64,000 bases of DNA from Methylobacterium terricola (GTDB taxonomy: Bacteria > Pseudomonadota > Alphaproteobacteria > Rhizobiales > Beijerinckiaceae). Location of the stretch: positions 1 through 64,000 of the forward strand of contig NZ_VDDA01000007.1 of NCBI RefSeq assembly GCF_006151805.1, given 5' to 3'. The position numbers and the translations under genes are program-made. The notes under the pieces are model-generated. The model saw only the letters and a program-made list of their open reading frames with translations, was not told the origin of the DNA and did not search any database. Shown piece after piece: positions 9,022-18,215 of the stretch. Position 1 is the stretch's first letter, and each line of letters starts with the position of its first letter.

Positions 9022-10863
9022 TCACCCCGCCCGCTTCGCATCCGCCAGGAACTCCGCCACCGCCTCGACGAAAGGTTGCCCATAGGCCTCCCGCTTGCGT
9101 TCGCCGACGCCGTGGATCGAGCGCAAGGCCCAGAGGTCGATCGGCTTGGCCCGCGCCATCTCGATCAGGGTGCGGTCGGGGAAGATCATGTAGGCGGCCA
9201 CGCCCTCCTGGCGGGCCAGCGTCGCGCGCAGGCCCCGCAGGTGCTGGAACAGGGCTTCGTCGGTGTCCGACAGGCCGAGGGTGTCGTCGTCCTGGGTCGC
9301 GCGGCGGCGCTCCTTCGGCGCCTTCGGCTCGGGGTCGGGGCGGAGCTGCACCGGCTCGCGGCCGAACAGGATCGCCTCGCCCTTGTCGGTGAGGGAGAGG
9401 CCACCGTAGCCGTCGCCGTTCTCCGCCACCGCGCCGGCGGCGAAGAGCTGGCGCAGGATCGCCCGCCAGGCCGCCACCGGCTTGTCGGAGCCGACCCCGA
9501 AGGTCTTGAGCTGGGCGTGGCCGTTGCGGCGGATCTGCTCGCTCTCCTTGCCGTGGACGAGATCGCAGATATAGGCAGCGCCGAAACGCTGCCCGGTGCG
9601 CACCACCGCCGACAATACCTTCTGGGCCGACACCGTGCCGTCGATCAGCGAGACGCCGCCACGGCACAGGTCGCAGCGGCCGCACGGCTGGCTCTGCTCG
9701 CCGAAATAGCCGAGCAGCGACTGGCGCCGGCAGGTCGCGCCCTCGCACAGCGCGATCATCGCCTCGAGCTTGCGGCGCTCGACCCGGCGGCGGTCGTCGG
9801 GTACCTCCTTCTCGTCGATCTGGCGTCGGCGCAACGCCATGTCGTCGAGGCCGTAGAGGGTCAGGGTATCGGCCGGCAGCCCGTCGCGCCCGGCGCGGCC
9901 GATCTCCTGGTAGTAGCTCTCGATCGTCGAGGGCATGTCGGCGTGGCAGACGTAGCGCACGTCGGGCTTGTTGATGCCCATGCCGAAGGCGATGGTCGCC
10001 ACCACGACGACGCCGTCCTCCTGCAGGAAGGTGTCCTGGTTGCGCATCCGCACGGTCTGTTCCAGGCCGGCATGGTAGGCGAGGGCGTTGAAGCCGTCCT
10101 GCTGCAGGATCTCGGCGATCTGCTCGGTGCGCTTGCGCGAGGAGCAGTAGATGATGCCGCTCTCCGCCTTGCGCGGGCGCAGGAAGCGGGAGAGCTGGCG
10201 CGTCGGGTGCTCCTTCGGCGCGAAGGTCAGGCGGATGTTCGGCCGGTCGAAGGAGTGGACGAACAGTTCCGGCTTGCGGCCGCGGGGAAACAGCCGCTCG
10301 GAGATGTCGGCCCGGGTCGCGGCATCGGCGGTGGCGGTCAGCGCCACGGTCTGCACGTCGCCGAGCGCCTCGCGGGCACGGGCGAGATCACGATATTCGG
10401 GCCGGAAGTCGTGGCCCCATTGCGAGACGCAATGCGCCTCGTCGACGGCGAGCCGGCGAACGCCGGCCCCCTGCAACGCCTCGATCAGGCCGTCCATCAG
10501 GAGCCGCTCGGGCGAGACGAAGAGCAGGCGCAGGGTCCCCTGGCGGATGCCGCGCCAGGTCTCGCGGGCGCTCGATTCCGACACCGTCGAGTTGAGGGTG
10601 CCGGCCGGGATGCCGAACGCCTCCATCTGCTTCACCTGGTCGTGCATCAGCGCGATCAGCGGCGACACGACGACAGTCAGCGACTCCTCCACCAGGGCGG
10701 GGAGCTGGTAGGTCATCGACTTGCCCGAGCCGGTCGGCATCACCGCGAACACGTCGCGCCCGTCGAGCACGGCGCCGATCACCTCGGCCTGGCCGGGACG
10801 GAAATCCTCGTAGCCGAAGGTTTTTCGGAGGGCGGCGCGGGCCTCATCGAGGCGGTCTGTCAT
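9022..10863 (-). CDS. recQ: ATP-dependent DNA helicase RecQ
   Basis: 3'-5' superfamily-2 helicase of recombination and fork repair, 613 aa. Walker A MPTGSGKS (residues 42-49), the DEAH box (141-144) and the RecQ-specific aromatic loop SQWGHDFRP follow in order. The zinc-binding site is given by cysteines in CEGATCRRQ and CGRCDLC. The C-terminus has an HRDC domain (from [13 protein letters not shown] on). All domains of full-length RecQ are present. It reads away from mucR, alone in its transcription unit. Confidence 0.96.
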   Translation of the reverse strand: MTDRLDEARAALRKTFGYEDFRPGQAEVIGAVLDGRDVFAVMPTGSGKSMTYQLPALVEESLTVVVSPLIALMHDQVKQMEAFGIPAGTLNSTVSESSARETWRGIRQGTLRLLFVSPERLLMDGLIEALQGAGVRRLAVDEAHCVSQWGHDFRPEYRDLARAREALGDVQTVALTATADAATRADISERLFPRGRKPELFVHSFDRPNIRLTFAPKEHPTRQLSRFLRPRKAESGIIYCSSRKRTEQIAEILQQDGFNALAYHAGLEQTVRMRNQDTFLQEDGVVVVATIAFGMGINKPDVRYVCHADMPSTIESYYQEIGRAGRDGLPADTLTLYGLDDMALRRRQIDEKEVPDDRRRVERRKLEAMIALCEGATCRRQSLLGYFGEQSQPCGRCDLCRGGVSLIDGTVSAQKVLSAVVRTGQRFGAAYICDLVHGKESEQIRRNGHAQLKTFGVGSDKPVAAWRAILRQLFAAGAVAENGDGYGGLSLTDKGEAILFGREPVQLRPDPEPKAPKERRRATQDDDTLGLSDTDEALFQHLRGLRATLARQEGVAAYMIFPDRTLIEMARAKPIDLWALRSIHGVGERKREAYGQPFVEAVAEFLADAKRAG

Positions 10864-11052
10864 CGGGGTTCTGCAGGCTCGTTGCGGGCGGGCGGCAATG
10901 GGGACGGTGTGTGGAAGACCCCTGACACAGGATAGCTATTCATCACCGATACGGGACGCCACCACGACGCGCGATCATCGCGACGAGGCTGCCGACGGCT
11001 CACCGCGACGCTGGCACCGACGGCGGGACGCGACAAGGGCGAAGAGGGTGGT

Positions 11053-11196
11053 ATGGCCCCGGCGAACGAACTGCAACGGCGCGAACGGTCGCTCGCCGCG
11101 TTCCTGGCGCGGATCAAGCCGATCCCGCATGACATCGCGCCGCATCCGCTGAAGGCGGACAAGACGGTCGTCGACGCGCTGAACGGCGAGCCATAG
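11053..11196 (+). CDS. Short hypothetical protein, 47 aa
   Basis: A small frame starting at an ATG preceded by GAAGAGGGTGG, a plausible ribosome-binding site. The product is basic/helical (Glu-Arg-rich start, then ARIKPIPHDIAPHPLKADK). It sits in the 352-bp gap between the divergent-by-gap recF and recQ genes, on the opposite strand to both. No family is recognised; its organisation (short charged helix, Pro/His middle) looks like a genuine small cytoplasmic protein, but coding status is unproven. Confidence 0.4.
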   Translation: MAPANELQRRERSLAAFLARIKPIPHDIAPHPLKADKTVVDALNGEP

Positions 11197-11215
11197 CGAT
11201 CGGTGCGCGTCCATC

Positions 11216-12376
11216 CTACGGTGCCCGCACGCTCCCCTCGGCCACCTGTACCACGTCCGCCCGCTCGCCCAGCTCGCCGAACAGCACCGGATCGGCCCCG
11301 GTCATCCAGACCTGGCCCGGCAGGGCTTCGAGGGCGTCGAACAGGCCGGCGCGGCGGCGGGGATCGAGATGGGCCGCGACCTCGTCGAGCAGGACCAGGG
11401 GGCTGAGCCCGCTCATGCCGGTGACGAGGCGGGCATGGGCGAGGACAAGGCCGATCAGCAGCGCCTTCTGCTCGCCGGTCGAGGCGGTGGCGGCGGGGAC
11501 GTCCTTGGGGCCGTGCCGCACCACGAGGTCGGAGGCCTGCGGGCCGGCGAGCGTGCGCCCGGCGGCGCGGTCGCGAAACCGGTTCTGCCGCAGGGTGGCG
11601 CGGTAGCGGTCCTCGGCATCGACCGCCGGCCAGACCGCCACGAGGTCGTCGATGTCGCCCTCCAGCCGCACCCCGGCCCAGGGGAAGGGCGAGGCCTCGT
11701 CGCGGGTCGACAGGATCAGGCTGTCGAGGCGCTCCACCGTCTCGCGCCGGGCGAGAGCCACCGCGACGGCGAGTTCCGCCACCTCGCGCTCGACGGCATC
11801 GAGCCACGGCCCGTCATCCGGCCGCTCCTCCAGCAGACGGTTGCGCGAGCGCAACGCCCGCTCCATGGCGCTCACCCGGGCGCCGTGGCCGGCATCGACG
11901 GCGAGCACCAGCCGGTCGAGGAAGCGGCGCCGGTCGCCGGCAGGCCCGCGGAAGAGCGCATCGAGGTCGGGGGTGAGCCAGACCACCCGCAGCTGCTCGG
12001 CGAAGGCCGTGGGCGAGGAGGCGGTGGTGCCGTCGATGCGGCAGAGCCGGCCGCCGCGCTCCTCGCGTCCCCGCGGCGGCTCCCAGGCGGTGCCGATGCG
12101 GTGGTCGCCGTTCGGTCCCTCGAGGGTCAGCGAGACCGCGAAGCCGCCGGCACCGCCCTCGCGCGCCATCACGGAGAAATCGGCCCGGCGCAGGCCGCGG
12201 CCGGGGGCGAACAGCGACAGCGCCTCCAGGATGTTGGTCTTGCCGGCCCCGTTCTCCCCCACCAGCGCGACGAAGCGGCGGCCGACCGCGAGGTCGAGGT
12301 CGGCGTGGTTGCGGAAGTCGCGGGCGATCAGCCGGGTGACGCGCAGGGATTCGGGATTCGTCATCCCCTGGGCCAT
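11216..12376 (-). CDS. recF: DNA replication and repair protein RecF
   Basis: SMC-like ATPase that loads RecA at single-strand gaps with RecO and RecR. Walker A GENGAGKTN is at residues 40-48 and the C-terminal signature and Walker B regions (STGEQKALLIGLVLAHARL, then LVLLDEVAAHLD) are intact. At 386 aa it is a normal full-length RecF. In many bacteria it follows dnaN, but here its neighbours are recQ and csaA, so it is separated from the replication-initiation genes. Confidence 0.95.
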   Translation of the reverse strand: MAQGMTNPESLRVTRLIARDFRNHADLDLAVGRRFVALVGENGAGKTNILEALSLFAPGRGLRRADFSVMAREGGAGGFAVSLTLEGPNGDHRIGTAWEPPRGREERGGRLCRIDGTTASSPTAFAEQLRVVWLTPDLDALFRGPAGDRRRFLDRLVLAVDAGHGARVSAMERALRSRNRLLEERPDDGPWLDAVEREVAELAVAVALARRETVERLDSLILSTRDEASPFPWAGVRLEGDIDDLVAVWPAVDAEDRYRATLRQNRFRDRAAGRTLAGPQASDLVVRHGPKDVPAATASTGEQKALLIGLVLAHARLVTGMSGLSPLVLLDEVAAHLDPRRRAGLFDALEALPGQVWMTGADPVLFGELGERADVVQVAEGSVRAP

Positions 12377-12568
12377 AGCACAGGTCGCCGCGGGGGCCGG
12401 TGGTGTCGCGGGCGTGACGCACCGCGACGCGGCGTCCCGGCTCGGGCGCTGAGGCTGACGATCTCAGGAGGCAGGCCCGGTCCACCGCCTCGCTGCAACG
12501 AAGGCGAGACTGCGCCGCCGGGATCCGATACGGACGCGGCCACCATCCCTTCCCGCCCGGACCGGTTC

Positions 12569-12925
12569 ATGGACCAGACCACCCCGACAGCCCCGGCGAC
12601 CATCGACGACTTCCTGGCGCTCGACGTGAGGGTCGGCACCATCGTCGAGGCGGCGCCGATCCCCCAGGCGCGCCGGCCGGCCTACCGGCTGGTGATCGAC
12701 CTCGGCCCCGCGATCGGCTTGAAGAAATCCTCCGCCCAGGTGACGGTGCACTACACCCCCGAGGCCCTGGTCGGCCGGCAGGTGCTCTGCGTCGTCAACC
12801 TGCCGCCGCGCCAGGTCGGGCCCGTGCGCTCCGAGGTGCTGACCCTCGGCGTGCCGGACGGGGAGGGCGCGGTGGTGCTGATCGCGCCCGAGCGGCCGGT
12901 GCCGAATGGCGGGCGGCTGTACTGA
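12569..12925 (+). CDS. csaA: CsaA-type tRNA-binding/chaperone protein
   Basis: A stand-alone tRNA-binding OB-fold of 118 aa, like the C-terminal domain of MetRS or EMAP-II. The typical start [14 protein letters not shown] and the later [20 protein letters not shown] and [15 protein letters not shown] segments are clear. CsaA binds tRNA and has been proposed to act as an export chaperone. The start is the ATG at 12569, since the frame extending far upstream is antisense to recF. It lies 25 bp before ureG and may be co-transcribed with it. Confidence 0.88.
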   Translation: MDQTTPTAPATIDDFLALDVRVGTIVEAAPIPQARRPAYRLVIDLGPAIGLKKSSAQVTVHYTPEALVGRQVLCVVNLPPRQVGPVRSEVLTLGVPDGEGAVVLIAPERPVPNGGRLY

Positions 12926-12950
12926 GCGTTCCAAGGAGACCGGACACACC

Positions 12951-13592
12951 ATGACCTCCAGCCCCAGTTCCAGCCATGGCCCCGGTTCCAGCCATGGCCC
13001 CTTGCGCGTCGGCATCGGCGGCCCGGTCGGGTCGGGCAAGACCGCCCTGATGGAGGGCCTGTGCAAGGCCCTGCGCGAGCGCTACGACCTCTGCGCCATC
13101 ACCAACGACATCTACACCAAGGAGGATGCCCGCCTCCTCACGGTGGCCGGCGCCTTGGCCGAGGAGCGGATCATGGGCGTCGAGACCGGCGGCTGCCCGC
13201 ACACCGCGATCCGCGAGGACGCCTCGATCAACCTCGCGGCGGTGGCGGAGATGCGCCGGCGCTTTCCCGCCCTCGACCTCGTGCTGCTGGAATCCGGCGG
13301 CGACAACCTCGCGGCCACCTTCTCGCCGGAGCTCGCCGACCTGACGATCTACGTGATCGACGTCGCCGGCGGCGAGAAGATTCCGCGCAAGGGCGGCCCA
13401 GGCATCACCCGTTCGGACCTCCTCGTCATCAACAAGACCGACCTCGCGCCGCTCGTCGGCGCCGATCTCGGGGTGATGGAGGAGGACACCAAGCGCATGC
13501 GCGGCCAGCGCCCCTACGTCTTCGCCTCCTTGCGCCACGGCGACGGCGTCGAGGCGGTGGCGCGCTTCGTGGTGGAGGCCGGGGGGCTGTAG
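12951..13592 (+). CDS. ureG: Urease accessory GTPase UreG (orphan)
   Basis: SIMIBI-class GTPase that drives nickel delivery to urease. The P-loop [11 protein letters not shown] (residues 23-33), the nickel/zinc Cys-Pro-His in [22 protein letters not shown] and the [13 protein letters not shown] guanine-recognition site are all conserved. The 213-aa length is normal, with a short Ser/His-rich N-terminus (SHGPGSSHG) that could bind metal. A good Shine-Dalgarno (AAGGAG) is present. None of ureABCDEF is in the window, so it must serve structural genes elsewhere. Confidence 0.95.
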   Translation: MTSSPSSSHGPGSSHGPLRVGIGGPVGSGKTALMEGLCKALRERYDLCAITNDIYTKEDARLLTVAGALAEERIMGVETGGCPHTAIREDASINLAAVAEMRRRFPALDLVLLESGGDNLAATFSPELADLTIYVIDVAGGEKIPRKGGPGITRSDLLVINKTDLAPLVGADLGVMEEDTKRMRGQRPYVFASLRHGDGVEAVARFVVEAGGL

Positions 13593-14372
13593 GTGCTCCT
13601 CGACCTCGCGCATTGGCTCACCCTGCCGGCGCCGCTCGCCGCCCGGCGCCTCGGCTATGTCGGCGACAGCGTGCGGCTCGCCTCGCGGTCGCGCCGCTGC
13701 CGCGCGGCCTGGGCGCCGCACCTGGCCGCCGCGCAGGACACGGTGCGGGCGGCGATGCGCGATTGTCCCCGGCGCGACCTCGCGGTGGTGCTGGGCTCGG
13801 GCCTCCTCGACGACGTCCCGATCGACGACCTCGCGGCCGCGTTCCGGCGGGTGGTCCTGGTCGACGCGGTGCATCCCTGGCGGGCCCGGTGGCGGTCGCG
13901 CCGCCACGCCAACGTCGCACGCCTGACCCACGATCTCAGCGGCGCGAACGGCCTGCTGCTCGACCGCGGCGAGACCGCAAGGCCGGTCCTGCCGCCGGTC
14001 TGCCGCGAGGCCGACCTCGTCGTCTCGGCCAACCTGCTGTCGCAGCTGCCAATCCGGCCGGTCGCGCGGCTCGAGGCGGCAGGACGGCTCGGATCCTGGA
14101 CCGACGCGGACGCCTTCGGGCGGCACATCGTGGCGGCGCATCTCGACGCCCTGGCGGACCTCCCGGCACGGATCTGCCTCGTCACCGACCGCGACGAGAC
14201 CGAAGCGGACCGGGACGGGCGGGTGATCGAGCGGATCGACCTCCTCTACGGCGTCGATCCGGGGGCGGCGCCGAGGGAGTGGGACTGGGAGCTGGCGCCG
14301 TTCGGCGAGGAGGCGCGGGATCGCCGGCTGGTGCACCGCGTGGCCGCCTGGCCGGATTGGCGGCCGGCATGA
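13593..14372 (+). CDS. Unknown protein, possible SAM-methyltransferase-like fold, coupled to ureG
   Basis: A GTG start lies immediately after the ureG stop. The 259-aa protein is cytosolic with no signal peptide. The segment LAVVLGSGLLDDVP followed by AFRRVVLVDAVH resembles motif I and II of a Rossmann methyltransferase, and LVVSANLLSQLP looks like motif IV, but the key glycine-rich loop is short. I do not recognise a named family. The tight junction with ureG suggests co-expression, but a role in nickel or urea metabolism is only inferred. Confidence 0.6.
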   Translation: MLLDLAHWLTLPAPLAARRLGYVGDSVRLASRSRRCRAAWAPHLAAAQDTVRAAMRDCPRRDLAVVLGSGLLDDVPIDDLAAAFRRVVLVDAVHPWRARWRSRRHANVARLTHDLSGANGLLLDRGETARPVLPPVCREADLVVSANLLSQLPIRPVARLEAAGRLGSWTDADAFGRHIVAAHLDALADLPARICLVTDRDETEADRDGRVIERIDLLYGVDPGAAPREWDWELAPFGEEARDRRLVHRVAAWPDWRPA

Positions 14373-14482
14373 CAGCAGGGCATGCCGGCGCGCCTGCGGG
14401 GCGGGTTCGCGGCGGGCGGGGAGGCGTCTAGGGTCCTGCCCGCGCCCGAGTTCCACCGGGGCGCGGGAGGAGAACGCCAACG

Positions 14483-15709
14483 ATGACCCGCGACAGCAGC
14501 GCGGCACTGCCGGACGAGTCCCCCGAGGACGCCCATTGGCGGCGCAACCTCGCGGTCTGCGTGTTCGGCTCGTTCACCACCATCGTGGCGATGACGCTGC
14601 TGCTGCCGTTCCTGCCGCTCTACGTCGAGGAGCTCGGCGTCAAGGACCAGGCGGCGATCGTGCAATGGTCGGGCGTGGCGTTCGGGGCGACCTTCTTCAG
14701 CGCCGCCCTGGTGGCGCCGCTCTGGGGGCGCCTCGCCGATCTCTACGGCCGCAAGCTGATGCTGATCCGGGCAAGCCTCGGTATGGCGGTCGCGATGTCG
14801 CTGATCGGGCTCGCCGGCAACGTCTGGCAGCTCGTGGGCCTGCGGCTGCTCGCGGGGCTGCTCGGCGGCTACGCCTCCGGCTCGACGGTGCTGGTGGCGA
14901 CGCAGACGCCGAAGGACCGTTCGGCCTGGGCGCTGGGCATGCTCGCCTCCGGCATCATGGCGGGCAACCTCGTCGGGCCCCTGGTCGGCGGGGTGCTGCC
15001 GCCCGTGATCGGCATCCGCGCCACCTTCCTCGCCGCCGGGGCGGTGATCTTCCTCGCCTTCCTCGCGACCCTGCTGCTGATCCGCGAGGCCCCGCGTCCG
15101 CCCCGCACGGCCCGCAGCGGCGGCGGGTTTTCCAGCATCCCCGACAAGCGGCCGGCGCTCGCCATGCTGGCGACCGGGATGCTCCTGATGCTGGCGGTGA
15201 TGTCGGTCGAGCCGATCATCACCGTCTACGTCGCCGAGCTGACGCCCGATCCGGCCCGGGTCACCCTGGTCGCCGGCCTCGCCATGTCGGCGACCGCCCT
15301 GGGCAGCATCCTGTCGGCGCCGCGCCTCGGGCGGCTCGCCGACCGGATCGGCCCCTGGACGGTCATCACCGCGAGCCTGACGGCGTCGGCGGTGCTGCTG
15401 GTGCCGCAGGCCCTGGTGACGAGCGACTGGCAGCTCGTCATCTTGCGCTTCCTGATGGGGCTGGCGCTCGGCGGGCTCCTGCCCTGCATCGCCAGCGTGA
15501 TCCGCCACTCGGTCCCCGACCGGGTCGCCGGGACGATCCTTGGCTATTCGACCTCGTCGCAGTACGTCGGGCAGGTGGTGGGGCCGCTGCTCGGCGGCTT
15601 CATCGGGGGACATGTCGGGATGCGGGCGGTGTTCCTCGGCACCGCGATCCTGATGGCGCTGGGCGCGGCCGGCACCGCGCTGGCGCGGCCGAAGGGGATA
15701 CGGGCGTGA
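14483..15709 (+). CDS. MFS transporter (multidrug-efflux type)
   Basis: Inner-membrane major facilitator of 408 aa with about twelve membrane segments in two halves. The loop 2-3 motif GRLADLYGRKLMLI (residues ~81-94) and its repeat in the second half (GRLADRIGPW) are visible, as is the motif-C-like tract GIMAGNLVGPLVGG typical of DHA1 drug/H+ antiporters. An RBS (GGAGGAG) precedes the ATG. It overlaps the next hydrolase gene by 4 bp. The substrate is unknown. Confidence 0.88.
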   Translation: MTRDSSAALPDESPEDAHWRRNLAVCVFGSFTTIVAMTLLLPFLPLYVEELGVKDQAAIVQWSGVAFGATFFSAALVAPLWGRLADLYGRKLMLIRASLGMAVAMSLIGLAGNVWQLVGLRLLAGLLGGYASGSTVLVATQTPKDRSAWALGMLASGIMAGNLVGPLVGGVLPPVIGIRATFLAAGAVIFLAFLATLLLIREAPRPPRTARSGGGFSSIPDKRPALAMLATGMLLMLAVMSVEPIITVYVAELTPDPARVTLVAGLAMSATALGSILSAPRLGRLADRIGPWTVITASLTASAVLLVPQALVTSDWQLVILRFLMGLALGGLLPCIASVIRHSVPDRVAGTILGYSTSSQYVGQVVGPLLGGFIGGHVGMRAVFLGTAILMALGAAGTALARPKGIRA

Positions 15710-16563
15710 ACGACGACGGGCTGGTGCGGCGGACCTTCGACATCGGCGACGCGTCCGGCGGCCGCCTCGCCGCGCTGGAATTCGGGCCGGCGGCCCGGCC
15801 CCTCGACGCGCTCCTCCTGCACGCCAACGGCTTCAACGCCCGCACCTACCGCAGCCTGCTCGAGCCGCTGACCGACCTGCACGTGCTGGCCGTCGACCAT
15901 CGCGGCCATGGCCGCTCCACGCTGCCGGCCGAGCCTGCCGGGCGCACGGATTGGTGGGACGTCACCCGCGACCTGATCGCGCTCCTCGACCGGCTCGACG
16001 AGAATCCTCTCGCGCCGCCCCTCGTGCTGATCGGCCACTCGATGGGCGGCACCGCCTCGCTGCTCGCCGCCGCCGAGCGGCCGGAGCGGGTGCGCGGCCT
16101 CGTGCTGCTCGATCCGGTGATCCAGCCCTCGGCGCGGCGCGGGGAGGGCCATGCCGGCCTCGCCGAAGGAGCAATCAAGCGGCGCAGCGACTTCCCGTCC
16201 CGGGACGCGGCTTTGGCCGCCTATCGCGGTCGCGGCGCGTTCCGCACCTGGCCGGAGGCGCCGCTCGCCGATTACGTGGCGGACGGGTTCCGCGACGTGC
16301 CCGGCGGCGTGACGCTGGCCTGCACCGGGGCCTGGGAGGCGTCGAGCTACATGGCGCAAGCGCATGATCCCTGGGCGGCGCTGGCGCGCCTGTCCTGCCC
16401 GGCCGCGATCCTGCGGGCCGGGACCGGCAGCACCTGCGTCCTCGAGGAGAGCCCGCGCACCGGCATCGCGGTCGAGACTCTGCCGGGCACCACCCATTTC
16501 CTGCCGTTCGAGGCGCCCGAGCGGGTCCGGGCCGTGATCCGGCGCGCCGTCGCGTCCGCCTGA
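15706..16563 (+). CDS. Alpha/beta hydrolase
   Basis: Serine hydrolase of 285 aa starting at a GTG that overlaps the MFS stop (GTGA). The oxyanion region LLLHANGFNARTYRSLL, the tract VDHRGHGRS, the nucleophile elbow GHSMGG and a late catalytic His (GTTHFLP) form a complete triad framework. It resembles haloperoxidase- or esterase-like hydrolases. Coupling to an exporter suggests both act on the same compound class, perhaps a xenobiotic ester, but that is inference. Confidence 0.85.
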   Translation: MNDDGLVRRTFDIGDASGGRLAALEFGPAARPLDALLLHANGFNARTYRSLLEPLTDLHVLAVDHRGHGRSTLPAEPAGRTDWWDVTRDLIALLDRLDENPLAPPLVLIGHSMGGTASLLAAAERPERVRGLVLLDPVIQPSARRGEGHAGLAEGAIKRRSDFPSRDAALAAYRGRGAFRTWPEAPLADYVADGFRDVPGGVTLACTGAWEASSYMAQAHDPWAALARLSCPAAILRAGTGSTCVLEESPRTGIAVETLPGTTHFLPFEAPERVRAVIRRAVASA

Positions 16564-16717
16564 AGGAGGAAGCCCCACCCCTTTCGGGGAAGCGCGACCG
16601 CCACAGCCCGCTCCCATCGCGCAAGTAGCCCGGCCCTGCCGCCGCGGCCCACTCTCGGTCGCGACGAAGCGGTGCGGCGCCCCCGACCGGAGGGCCCGCC
16701 CGACCAAGGGGCGCGGC

Positions 16718-18178
16718 ATGAAGTTCTGGCTCGGCCTGGCAGGATGCCTGGGCGTCGCGGCGACCGGCGTGGTGCTCACGATGGAAGGCGGTTCGCCGGA
16801 GGCCGGAAAGGCGCCCGCGGCCACGCTCCCACCCCCGGCCGCCGCCCCGGTGCCTGCCTCCGCCGAGGTCTCCGAGGCGGATCGGGCCGGCGTGCCGCGC
16901 CAGATGCAGGCGCGCGCCATTCTGTCCCGGCCTGCGGGAAACCTCGCCGGCCCTGCGGGAGACCTGTCCCGCCCGGCCACGCTCCCGGCGGCGCAGGCCG
17001 TCGAGGATGCACGGCGGCAGGCCGAGGCGCGGGTGCGCCAGGCGGAGGCCGAGACGGAGGCGGTGCGGCGGCGCCTGGAGCGGGAGGAGACCCGGGCCGG
17101 CGCCCTCTCGGAGGCCGCGGCGGTGGCGAGCCGCGAGCTCGCCGCCGCCCGGGCGGAGGTCGAGGCGCTGCGGGCACGGGCGGCGCAGGATCACGGCGGA
17201 GCCGAGGCGCGGGCGGCCCTCGCCGCCGCCGATGAGGCCCGTCGGGTCGCGGAGGGCGCGGCCGACGAGCGCCGGCAGGCGCTCGGCGAGGAGCGGGCGC
17301 GGTCGGCACAGCTGGCGGGAGCGCTGGCCGACGCCCGCCGGCGGGTCGCCGTGCTGGAGACGGCCGCCGAGGCCGCGCAGGTCGCCCTCCAGGCCCAGAC
17401 CGCGTCGGCGGCGCGGGAGCGGGCGATGATGCGGGCGGGCCTGCGCCGCCTCGCCGTGGCGCTCCGCGCCGCCCAGGTCGCCCGGTCGGAGGCGAATGCC
17501 CGGGCGGTGGACGCGGCCGGCGCCCGCGACCGGGCCGAGCAGGGTCGGCTTGCCGCCGAGCGGGACGGGGCCGAGACCCGCGGGCGCCTCGACCGCCTGA
17601 GGGGCAGCCTCGACCGCGCGGGGGAGGTCAAAGCCGGAGAGGTGACGGCGCAGGACGCCCCATCGCGGGACGCGAGCGGCGCCCCGCCCTCGCTGGTGTT
17701 CCAGACCCGGCCCGGCGCGGCCTCCCGGGGCGGGCTGCCGCAGACCGGCGCGCCCTCCACGACACCGGAGGCGCTCGACGAGGCACAGTTGCTGGCGCGG
17801 GTCGCGGTGCTGCTCGGGCGCGGCGATATCAGCGGGGCGCGGCTCTTCCTCACCCTCGGCGTCCGGAGCGGCAGCGCCCGGGCCACGGCGCTGCTCGCCG
17901 AAACCTACGATCCCGACAAGCTCGCCGCCCTGCAGGTCCGCGGCATGCGCGGCGACCCGGAGACGGCGAGCGCGCTGTACCGGCAGGCGCAGGAGACCCG
18001 CGGGCTCGCCCGCCGGGGCCTCGCGGAGGCACCCGTCGCGGCCGCGCCGCGGGCCCCGACGGTCTGGAGCCATCCGATCCGTCAGGCGGGCCTGCCGACC
18101 CCCGTCCTGGTTCCGGTCAAGGATCCGCCGCTCGCGCCCTTCGTGCCACCGCTCGCCGCCCCATGGGCTGGCGAGTGA
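16718..18178 (+). CDS. Membrane-anchored coiled-coil protein with C-terminal repeat-like region
   Basis: 486 aa. The N-terminus (residues 1-25, FWLGLAGCLGVAATGVVL) is a signal anchor. Residues about 85-310 are a long Ala/Arg/Glu-rich coiled coil. Residues about 345-435 form a small helical-repeat region (LLGRGDISGARLFLTLG ... GDPETASALYRQAQ) reminiscent of Sel1/TPR repeats. Proline-rich linkers separate the parts. It ends 37 bp before the TAXI binding protein, so the two are probably co-transcribed. No enzymatic motif is present; a scaffolding role in the envelope is inferred. Confidence 0.7.
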   Translation: MKFWLGLAGCLGVAATGVVLTMEGGSPEAGKAPAATLPPPAAAPVPASAEVSEADRAGVPRQMQARAILSRPAGNLAGPAGDLSRPATLPAAQAVEDARRQAEARVRQAEAETEAVRRRLEREETRAGALSEAAAVASRELAAARAEVEALRARAAQDHGGAEARAALAAADEARRVAEGAADERRQALGEERARSAQLAGALADARRRVAVLETAAEAAQVALQAQTASAARERAMMRAGLRRLAVALRAAQVARSEANARAVDAAGARDRAEQGRLAAERDGAETRGRLDRLRGSLDRAGEVKAGEVTAQDAPSRDASGAPPSLVFQTRPGAASRGGLPQTGAPSTTPEALDEAQLLARVAVLLGRGDISGARLFLTLGVRSGSARATALLAETYDPDKLAALQVRGMRGDPETASALYRQAQETRGLARRGLAEAPVAAAPRAPTVWSHPIRQAGLPTPVLVPVKDPPLAPFVPPLAAPWAGE

Positions 18179-18215
18179 TGGGCCGGCAAGCAATCCGACG
18201 CGAGGGACGAGACTC

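Noticed and set aside
13593..14372. A further urease accessory gene next to ureG
   Set aside because: The protein has none of the UreD, UreE or UreF features; it was left as an unknown, possibly methyltransferase-like protein.
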